Below, piece after piece: positions 1 to 8,228 of a DNA stretch of 8,228 nucleotides. The stretch is from Halieaceae bacterium (GTDB lineage: Bacteria; Pseudomonadota; Gammaproteobacteria; Pseudomonadales; Halieaceae): the NCBI GenBank assembly GCA_003520285.1, contig DOVB01000031.1:1-8228 (forward strand), given 5' to 3'. A program made the translations under genes and the position numbers. The number at the start of each line of letters is the position of its first letter. The first letter of the stretch is position 1. Under the pieces are notes generated by a model. The model saw only the letters and a program-made list of their open reading frames with translations, was not told the origin of the DNA and did no database searches.

Positions 1-2953
<2,953 letters not shown>

Positions 2954-2972
2954 GGTTGATTAAAGCGCGAAC

Positions 2973-3000
2973 CTCGAGGTCATTGGTAAGAGACCTCGGG
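2973..3000. other. Hairpin just after gyrB
   Basis: CTCGAGGTC (2973-2981) pairs with GACCTCGGG (2992-3000) over 9 bp, including one T-G wobble, around a 10-nt loop. No T-run follows on the plus strand, so it is not a canonical intrinsic terminator. It could protect the gyrB mRNA 3' end or act as a factor-assisted terminator. The left side also contains the 10-bp palindrome ACCTCGAGGT (2971-2980). Confidence 0.45.
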
Positions 3001-3050
3001 CTTGCAGGAGACCCAGCCCTTTAAGCCCATGCCCGTTAAGCCACAATGTC

Positions 3051-3081
3051 AAAACGCTGGCGCAGTTACGCCAATTCTTTT
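3051..3081. terminator. Possible short bidirectional terminator between gyrB and glyS
   Basis: TGGCG (3058-3062) and CGCCA (3069-3073) form a 5-bp GC-rich stem with a 6-nt loop. On the plus strand the stem is followed by a T-rich stretch containing TTCTTTT (3075-3081). On the minus strand it is followed, after three bases, by TTTT (3054-3051). It could end transcripts from both convergent genes. The stem is short, so strength is doubtful. The glyS TAA stop (3068-3066) lies within the loop. Confidence 0.4.
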
Positions 3082-5126
3082 AAGTCGGCGACCGCGCCAA
3101 ATAAACCGTCTAAGCGCTGAAGAATGGCGAGACGGTTGGTTTTCAACTCGAGGTTGTCACTGTTCACCATCACACCATCAAAGAATAGATCAACAGGGGT
3201 GCGCAGTGACGCTAAGGTGGTTAAGTAGTCGCTGTAAGAGAGCTGTTTTAACTGATCGTCAAGCTTGGGTTGTAAAGCGTCTAAAGCGGCCACCAGTTCT
3301 TTTTCTGCGGGTTCTATCAGCAGCGCGGGATTTACTACCCCAGGTTGGATTGAGTCAGATTTTTCTAGCAAATTAGCTACACGTTTGTAAGCACTCGCTA
3401 GCGCCAAAGATTCTTCCAGACCTAGAAATTCATGTGTTGATTTGACTCTGTTATCGAAGTCTAGGGGTCTAGAAATCTGTTTATTAAGGATTGATCGCAC
3501 CACCAAGGGGCTGATTTGATCCTGCTCGTATTTGGCGTAATAACGTTCGTTGATGTAGGCACTGAGAGCCTGGCGAGATTTCTCTTGTGGCGTCACTGGT
3601 AAGCCGCGGAACGCCGCGTCGAGCAAGCTTTCAAGATCGCAGTCAAGTTTGTTCTCAATCAACAATCTTAAAACGGCAAGACTTGATCTGCGTAAAGCAA
3701 AGGGATCCTTCGACCCAGATGGTGTCTCACCAATCGCAAAAATACCGGCGAGCGTATCTAAGCGATCTGCCAGTGCGACAGCGGTTGCCTCTAAAGACGA
3801 TGGAAGCGAGTCGCTGGCGAATCGGGGTAAATAATGTTCTTTGATAGCCGCAGCTACCACATGATCCAGACCCTCAGCCCTTGCATAATATCCGCCGGCG
3901 ATGCCTTGGAGCTCCGGGAACTCGTTCACCAACTCAGAAGCAAGATCTGATTTGCACAGTGCAGACGCAGCTTCAACCGCCTGCGCATCAGCACCGATCT
4001 CTTGAGCGATGACCAGGGCAAGCTGTTGTACTCGCTTTACCTTGTCGAGCACTGAGCCAAGCTGATGCTGGAAGGTCATTTTCGCAAGCTCTGAATCTCG
4101 CTGCTTGAGCGGAGTCTTTAAATCCGTATCAAAGAAAAACGCAGCATCGGCAAGACGAGGCCTGATAACTCGCTCGTTACCGCTGATAATTCGCTCTGGC
4201 TCTGGGCTTTCGATGTTGGCAATTGTGATAAATAGTGGTTCGAGTTCATTGTTCTGATTGGTCAGATGAAAGTACTTTTGGTGCTCTTTCATGGAGGCAA
4301 TAAGAGCTTCGGACGGCACCCGCAGGAAATCCGGATCAAAAGAGCCGGCAAGAGCCACGGGCCATTCGACCAGCGCAGTGACTTCGTCTAGTAAATCTTC
4401 CGCTATGTTTGCTTTCAGAGACAGCTGGTCTGCCAGTGTGATCACTTGATCGCGAATCAGAGAGCGGCGTTTATCGAAGCTGGCAACGACATGGCAGCTT
4501 TCTAAAATGGCTTCATAGCGCTCCGGTGAGTCGATAACGACCGATTGGGGGCCATGAAATCGGTGTCCGCGTGATACTCGCGACGGGACTAGATCAAAAA
4601 TCGGGTCAAAAGTGTCGTGGTCTCCGTAGAGGCAAACCACCCAGTGCACAGGTCTAACGAACTCAGTTCGTCGACTACCCCAACGCATTCTTTTGGCGAT
4701 GGGGAGTTCCGCTAGTGCCTGATTGATTACTGTGGCAGCTACTTCAGTGACTGCTGCGCCTTCGACTGTTCGGGTGATTGCGAGACGCTCACCTTTATCG
4801 GTGTCGATGGCGATAAGCGTTTCTGGGCTAACGCCTTGCTTATTAGCGAAACCGAGAGCCGCGGGTGTCCATTCACCGGCCTCGTTTTTGGCTGTTTTAA
4901 CCGGCGGGCCTAATAGAGTTTCGGTAGTATCTTCCGCTTTCGCTTTCAGCTTATGGATTCTAACCGCTAAACGTCGAGGTGTTGCAAACCATTCGCTCTC
5001 AGAAGGTTCCAGTCCGTATTGGGTAAACCCAGCAACGACACCGTCATGGAAGGCTACCGCTAGAGTTTGGAGAGACTTAGGTGGGAGCTCTTCAGTTCCA
5101 ATTTCAATGAGAAATGAGTCGTTCAT
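3066..5126 (-). CDS. glyS: Glycyl-tRNA synthetase beta subunit
   Basis: GlyS is the large subunit of the heterotetrameric bacterial glycyl-tRNA synthetase; it binds tRNA-Gly while GlyQ provides the catalytic core. The product is 686 residues (E. coli 689). It opens with [15 protein letters not shown] (6-19), has the conserved HQKYF block (282-286), [15 protein letters not shown] (318-332), the [11 protein letters not shown] region (353-363), [11 protein letters not shown] (398-408) and the [12 protein letters not shown] and [10 protein letters not shown] blocks (452-480). The C-terminal DALR-type anticodon-binding domain ends [10 protein letters not shown]...NRLAIL...VADLKEL. The ATG at 5126 is chosen over an upstream in-frame ATG at 5147 because it overlaps the glyQ TGA as ATGA, aligns with family N-termini, and has AGAGGG about 8 nt upstream. 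Translational coupling with glyQ would favour equal subunit amounts. It converges on gyrB. No defects seen. Confidence 0.97.
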   Translation of the reverse strand: MNDSFLIEIGTEELPPKSLQTLAVAFHDGVVAGFTQYGLEPSESEWFATPRRLAVRIHKLKAKAEDTTETLLGPPVKTAKNEAGEWTPAALGFANKQGVSPETLIAIDTDKGERLAITRTVEGAAVTEVAATVINQALAELPIAKRMRWGSRRTEFVRPVHWVVCLYGDHDTFDPIFDLVPSRVSRGHRFHGPQSVVIDSPERYEAILESCHVVASFDKRRSLIRDQVITLADQLSLKANIAEDLLDEVTALVEWPVALAGSFDPDFLRVPSEALIASMKEHQKYFHLTNQNNELEPLFITIANIESPEPERIISGNERVIRPRLADAAFFFDTDLKTPLKQRDSELAKMTFQHQLGSVLDKVKRVQQLALVIAQEIGADAQAVEAASALCKSDLASELVNEFPELQGIAGGYYARAEGLDHVVAAAIKEHYLPRFASDSLPSSLEATAVALADRLDTLAGIFAIGETPSGSKDPFALRRSSLAVLRLLIENKLDCDLESLLDAAFRGLPVTPQEKSRQALSAYINERYYAKYEQDQISPLVVRSILNKQISRPLDFDNRVKSTHEFLGLEESLALASAYKRVANLLEKSDSIQPGVVNPALLIEPAEKELVAALDALQPKLDDQLKQLSYSDYLTTLASLRTPVDLFFDGVMVNSDNLELKTNRLAILQRLDGLFGAVADLKELA

Positions 5127-6073
5127 GCGGCGCCCTCTGCATGCCATTTGGCCAGCGCTTCGTCGCGCTCTGCTATTGTTGCCATTGGAAACTCTAGCCG
5201 CGCACGCGAATTGTAGTACTCTTGGGCGACCAGTCTGGCGATGCCTCGAACTCGCAAAATATAACGTTGTCTTTCGGTCACTGAAATCGCGTGTCTCGCA
5301 TCTAAAAGGTTAAAGGTATGCGAAGCTTTCATGACCATTTCATAGGCAGGCAGTGGTAATGATTTCTCGACCAAGCGCTTGGCTTCCGTTTCGTAGAGAT
5401 CAAACTGAATCAAAAGCTGATCGACGGGCGCCTCGTGGAAATTATAGTGCGACATTTCCACTTCATTCTGGTGATACACATCGCCATAAGTGACAACTGA
5501 ATCAGACCCACGTGCCCAGATTAAGTCGTAAATGGAATCGACACCTTGGATGTACATGGCCAGTCGCTCTAAACCGTAGGTGATCTCTCCGGTCACGGGA
5601 AAGCACTCCAAGCCACCGGCTTGTTGAAAATAGGTAAACTGAGTGACTTCCATACCGTTAAGCCAAACCTCCCAACCTAGGCCCCAAGCACCGAGCGTGG
5701 GCGATTCCCAGTTATCTTCAACAAACCGCACGTCGTGAACGGTTGGGTCGATACCTAGCGCTTTAAGGCTATCTAGGTATAACTCCATGATGTTGTCGGG
5801 TGAGGGTTTTAGAGCCACTTGAAATTGATAGTAATGTTGCAGTCGGTTGGGGTTCTCGCCGTATCGCCCATCCGTTGGACGCCGACTGGGCTGCACATAG
5901 GCGGCTTTCCAAGACTCGGGCCCTATAGCTCGAAGGAAAGTTGCTGGGTGGAAGGTCCCGGCCCCGACTTCCATATCCAGAGGCTGCATGATCACACAGC
6001 CATAATCACCCCAGAACTGTTGTAGGGTCAGAATGATTTCTTGAAACGACATTGTCGTATTGTTGGTGGACAC
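5123..6073 (-). CDS. glyQ: Glycyl-tRNA synthetase alpha subunit
   Basis: GlyQ is the class II catalytic subunit that activates glycine with ATP and charges tRNA-Gly together with GlyS in the cytoplasm. With a GTG start at 6073 the product is 316 residues (E. coli 303). Conserved blocks in order are [16 protein letters not shown] (30-45), [20 protein letters not shown] (57-76), [20 protein letters not shown] (116-135), [13 protein letters not shown] (139-151), [17 protein letters not shown] (161-177), [20 protein letters not shown] (254-273). The GTG at 6073 has GAGG 5 nt upstream; the internal ATG at 6052 has no ribosome site, and the ATG at 6106 lies too close to the predicted promoter. The C-terminal tail, about a dozen residues beyond the E. 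coli end, ends KWHAEGAA. It is the first gene of the glyQ-glyS operon and is divergent from the acyltransferase gene. Confidence 0.97.
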   Translation of the reverse strand: MSTNNTTMSFQEIILTLQQFWGDYGCVIMQPLDMEVGAGTFHPATFLRAIGPESWKAAYVQPSRRPTDGRYGENPNRLQHYYQFQVALKPSPDNIMELYLDSLKALGIDPTVHDVRFVEDNWESPTLGAWGLGWEVWLNGMEVTQFTYFQQAGGLECFPVTGEITYGLERLAMYIQGVDSIYDLIWARGSDSVVTYGDVYHQNEVEMSHYNFHEAPVDQLLIQFDLYETEAKRLVEKSLPLPAYEMVMKASHTFNLLDARHAISVTERQRYILRVRGIARLVAQEYYNSRARLEFPMATIAERDEALAKWHAEGAA

Positions 6074-6083
6074 GGACACCTCG
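6071..6083 (-). promoter_or_regulatory. Ribosome binding site and GTG start of glyQ
   Basis: On the minus strand CGAGGTGTCC precedes GTG (6073-6071). GAGG (6082-6079) is 5 nt from the start codon, a normal spacing, and it decides the start in favour of GTG rather than the ATG codons on either side. Confidence 0.6.
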
Positions 6084-6108
6084 CTACACAAGCTCTGCAA
6101 AGCCACGT

Positions 6109-6116
6109 ATTATACA
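6109..6116 (-). promoter_or_regulatory. Probable glyQ promoter -10 element
   Basis: The minus strand reads TGTATAAT, with a perfect TATAAT at 6114-6109. No clear -35 is seen 16-18 bp upstream. Initiation near 6102 would give a leader of about 28 nt before the GTG at 6073. The same bases on the plus strand also read TATTAT/TTATAC, so a plus-strand start toward the acyltransferase gene is possible but unsupported by a -35. Confidence 0.5.
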
Positions 6117-6172
6117 GCGTATTACGGCCTCGATATACGGTCTCTCTAGAACCGCGCTCTGCGCAAGGCAGC

Positions 6173-7051
6173 ATGACGACCATAATCATTCATTTAGCAT
6201 TGCGTATCCTTAGTTGGCTTCCCCTAGAAGTTGCTCGGTGGCTTGGGCGTCGGCTCGGAGATGGGGTTTGGCTACTCAATCTCCGTGAAAAAAAGAGTGC
6301 GCTCACAAATATTCGGCTCGCTTTCCCGAGACTTTCAGATAAAGAGCAATACGAGCTTGCTAAAAGTTCAGTCCGGTCCGCTGGCGAATGGTTCTGTGAA
6401 CTCGGCAAAGTTTGGGCTGGCTCGTTAGATCAGCTGGAGGCTATGGCTGTAACAATTCAGGGACTGGAGCTGGTGGAAGCGGCCAAAGCTCAATCTAGGG
6501 GTGTTATCATTTTAGCGCCGCATCTCGGTAACTGGGAATTTGCTGGGCTTTATCTCAATAAAACCCTGCCACTAGCGTGCTTGTATGAGCCGCCGAATGT
6601 TGCGGGTCTGGAGAGCCTAATGGTCAGCAGGCGGACTCGTACGGGAATGAGCCTGTACCCAACGACAGCAAAAGGTATTGTTGGCTTAACACGGGTTCTT
6701 AAAGCGGGTGGTGGTATTGGCATACTACCTGATCAGGTGCCACGCGATCTAAGCTCGGGGTGTAATGCTGAGTTCATGGGCCATTCCTGTTTTACTCAAA
6801 CGCTTGGCTTAAAGTTGGCGCAAAGAACCGGCGCGGCAGTATTATTTTTGGTCGCTTATCGTGTACCGCAGGGTTTCTCTGTTCACATCACGAAGGCGCC
6901 AGAGCTCGTATCGACCGGGGATACAACAGACGCGGCTACTGCTATGAACAAAGCCATAGAGGAGCTGTTGCGAGATTACCCCGAGCAATATCAATGGACT
7001 TACAAGCGGTTTAGAGTTCGCCCGCAACAGGGCGTAAATCATTATCACTGA
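6173..7051 (+). CDS. htrB: LpxL/HtrB-family lipid A acyltransferase
   Basis: Members of this family (lipid A biosynthesis acyltransferases) sit on the inner membrane face and move a secondary acyl chain from acyl-ACP to a lipid A precursor. The product is 292 residues, close to the usual 295-310. An N-terminal hydrophobic or amphipathic stretch (about 3-19) likely anchors it. The catalytic H-x4-E motif is HLGNWE (His117, Glu122) after VIILAPH. GGGIGILPDQVP (179-190) and FTQTLGLKLAQRTGAAVLF (207-225) match the substrate-binding region, and the C-terminus has YPEQYQWTYKRFRVRP, the family ending. The frame extends upstream to 6041 inside glyQ, but the ATG at 6173 fits the family N-terminus and has AAGG a few bases upstream; this ribosome site is modest. 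djlA follows after 12 bp, probably co-transcribed. The exact acyl chain and position cannot be told, and paralogues acting on ornithine or other lipids exist, so the symbol denotes the family. Confidence 0.85.
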   Translation: MTTIIIHLALRILSWLPLEVARWLGRRLGDGVWLLNLREKKSALTNIRLAFPRLSDKEQYELAKSSVRSAGEWFCELGKVWAGSLDQLEAMAVTIQGLELVEAAKAQSRGVIILAPHLGNWEFAGLYLNKTLPLACLYEPPNVAGLESLMVSRRTRTGMSLYPTTAKGIVGLTRVLKAGGGIGILPDQVPRDLSSGCNAEFMGHSCFTQTLGLKLAQRTGAAVLFLVAYRVPQGFSVHITKAPELVSTGDTTDAATAMNKAIEELLRDYPEQYQWTYKRFRVRPQQGVNHYH

Positions 7052-7063
7052 CCTTGGGATAGT

Positions 7064-7852
7064 ATGAAACAATTTCTAGGAAAATTAATCGGTGGTCTCT
7101 TGGGCTTTTTTGCTCTGGGCTTTGTGGGGCTTATTGTGGGGCTCTGGGTAGGCCACGCTTTCGATCGGGGCTTCAGCCGATTTCAGCAGTTTGCTTCGCC
7201 AGAAATGCGGGCAAAGCTGCAAGATAATTTCTTCTCTACCACATTTCATTTGCTCGGTTATTTAGCGAAAGCGGATGGCCGCATCAGCGAAGTCGAGATC
7301 AAGCACACAGAATCTTTGATTTCGCAAATGCAGCTAAATCAGAGCATGAGACAGCGAGCGATTACATTTTTTAAGGCGGGCGCGGATAGTGGTTTCTCGG
7401 TAGAGCCTGTTATTAATGAGTTCCTTGGTCTTGCAGGCCGACACCCGCAGTTAAAGCAAACCTTATTTTTGTTCTTGGTGACACTCGCTTTAGCTGACGG
7501 AGAAATGGATGCAGCTGAGCAGCGGGCGCTTGATCGGATTGGTCATTTGCTGGGTTTTCGCGCTACTCAAATTGCCCAGTTGCTGCGAATGGCCCAGGCG
7601 CAAGGCCAGTTTCATCATGCGCCCGGGTCGCAGGGTTCGATAACACGTGTTGAAGTTGCTTACGAGGCACTGGGTGTAGAGGCATCAGCGACGGATGCGG
7701 AAATCAAGCGCGCGTATCGAAAGCTCATGAGTCAGAACCACCCTGATAAGCTCATAGCGAAAGGTGTTCCGGACGCGATGATCCGGCTCGCCACTGAAAA
7801 ATCACAGGAAATTCAATCGGCTTATGAAGTGATCAAAAAACACAGAGCGTAA
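7064..7852 (+). CDS. djlA: DjlA-type membrane-anchored DnaK co-chaperone (TerB and J domains)
   Basis: DjlA is an inner-membrane type III J-protein whose cytoplasmic J domain stimulates DnaK ATPase; in E. coli it is tied to envelope stress signalling. The 262-residue product (E. coli 271) has the full family layout: a short Lys-containing N-terminus, one glycine-rich membrane segment (about 7-30), a helical TerB-like domain (about 55-180) with the paired acidic motifs KADGRISEVE (69-78) and LADGEMDAAE (143-152), and a C-terminal J domain (about 197-262) with YEALGVEASATDAEIKRAYR and the essential HPD triad (226-228). The ATG at 7064 has GGGA 4 nt upstream and gives a proper membrane anchor. 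It lies 12 bp after the acyltransferase stop and likely shares its transcript. In E. coli djlA sits beside lptD, so linkage to lipopolysaccharide genes recurs here with a different partner. The stop is 4 bp from the convergent trkH stop. Confidence 0.93.
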   Translation: MKQFLGKLIGGLLGFFALGFVGLIVGLWVGHAFDRGFSRFQQFASPEMRAKLQDNFFSTTFHLLGYLAKADGRISEVEIKHTESLISQMQLNQSMRQRAITFFKAGADSGFSVEPVINEFLGLAGRHPQLKQTLFLFLVTLALADGEMDAAEQRALDRIGHLLGFRATQIAQLLRMAQAQGQFHHAPGSQGSITRVEVAYEALGVEASATDAEIKRAYRKLMSQNHPDKLIAKGVPDAMIRLATEKSQEIQSAYEVIKKHRA

Positions 7853-7856
7853 TTGT

Positions 7857-8228
7857 TTAACGTTTCCAGAACATGGGCGTGAACAAGACCAGCAGCGTGA
7901 AAACTTCGAGACGTCCTAGCAGCATAGTAAAGCACAGGATGTATTTTGTTTGATCCGATATGCTGGCGTAGTTAGTCGCCACTTCACCCAAACCAGGCCC
8001 CAAATTATTCAGGGTGGCTGCGACCGCAGAAAACGCGGTCAGAAAATCGAGCCCGGTCGCCATGAGTACGAGCAATATCACCAGATAGGCTATTACGTAG
8101 ACCGCGAAAAAACTCCAAACAGCACTGATAATGGCGGCATCGACACGACGGCCGCCCACTCGCAGCGGTATCACGGCTTGCGGGTGAACCAGTTGCTTCA
8201 TTTCGCGCAGACCTTGTTTAATAATCAG
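7857..8228 (-). CDS. trkH: TrkH potassium uptake membrane subunit, C-terminal part (5' end outside window)
   Basis: TrkH is the inner-membrane K+-translocating subunit of the Trk system and works with the cytoplasmic regulator TrkA. The frame is open to the right edge; 123 codons are visible, about a quarter of the usual length near 480. The visible part has the cytoplasmic stretch KQLVHPQAVIPLRVGGR, a hydrophobic helix (AVWSFFAVYVIAYLVILLVL), then the fourth pore loop with the filter region TLNNLGPGLG, and the closing helix MLLGRLEVFTLLVLFTPMFW, all characteristic of TrkH/TrkG. The Met codon at 8201 is internal and not a start, since the conserved frame continues upstream to the window edge (KQGLRE). 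TrkG is a close paralogue and cannot be fully excluded. trkA might be expected further upstream of the gene, outside the window. Confidence 0.93.
   Translation of the reverse strand: MIIKQGLREMKQLVHPQAVIPLRVGGRRVDAAIISAVWSFFAVYVIAYLVILLVLMATGLDFLTAFSAVAATLNNLGPGLGEVATNYASISDQTKYILCFTMLLGRLEVFTLLVLFTPMFWKR

Noticed and set aside
3002..3376. 124-codon plus-strand reading frame over the glyS 3' end
   Set aside because: It lies antisense to conserved glyS coding sequence, has no recognisable motif and reads as a low-plausibility Arg/Pro/Cys-rich product.
5127..5147. Seven-residue upstream extension of GlyS
   Set aside because: The ATG at 5126 forms the ATGA overlap with glyQ, has its own ribosome site and matches family N-termini.
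4723..5313. 196-codon plus-strand reading frame over the glyS-glyQ junction
   Set aside because: It is antisense to two intact conserved genes; its openness is explained by their codon pattern, and the translation resembles no family I know.
6041..6172. N-terminal extension of the acyltransferase to an ATG inside glyQ
   Set aside because: The extra 44 residues are unlike the family, cross the divergent promoter region and overlap glyQ coding sequence.
7835..7859. Minus-strand T6 run after the trkH stop as an intrinsic terminator
   Set aside because: The T-run is on the trkH transcript strand, but no GC-rich stem precedes it; the possible AT-rich pairing is imperfect.

Overview
This window looks like the chromosomal replication-origin neighbourhood of a gammaproteobacterium, most likely a marine or environmental member of the Pseudomonadales/Cellvibrionales type. 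GyrB carries the long insertion in its TOPRIM half that is typical of gammaproteobacteria. The glycyl-tRNA synthetase is the split alpha2beta2 type. The order recF-gyrB ... glyS-glyQ-lipid A acyltransferase ... trk resembles the oriC-proximal region of Pseudomonas and relatives. I do not assign a genus.

Layout, left to right: the 3' part of recF (+) enters from the left edge, and its last codons contain a 16-bp near-palindrome one base from a parS centromere site. A 71-bp gap with an extended -10 promoter leads into a complete gyrB (+). gyrB converges on glyS across about 110 bp that holds two hairpins. glyS and glyQ form a minus-strand operon in the order glyQ-glyS, joined by an ATGA stop/start overlap. 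glyQ is divergent from a plus-strand pair: an LpxL/HtrB-family acyltransferase and, 12 bp later, a DjlA-type membrane co-chaperone. djlA ends only 4 bp from the convergent trkH stop codon, and trkH runs off the right edge.

The genes are housekeeping. They cover DNA repair at stalled forks (RecF), supercoiling (GyrB), glycine charging of tRNA (GlyQS), outer-membrane lipid A acylation (HtrB-like), a membrane-anchored DnaK co-chaperone (DjlA) and potassium uptake (TrkH). All complete genes look intact and full-length, with their catalytic motifs present. I see no rRNA, tRNA, CRISPR array, insertion sequence, prophage or defence gene, and no stretch over 300 bases lacks a gene.

I found no undescribed multi-gene system. 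The observations most worth following are the parS-like site inside recF, the small bidirectional terminator whose loop contains the glyS stop codon, and the pairing of djlA with a lipid A acyltransferase gene.
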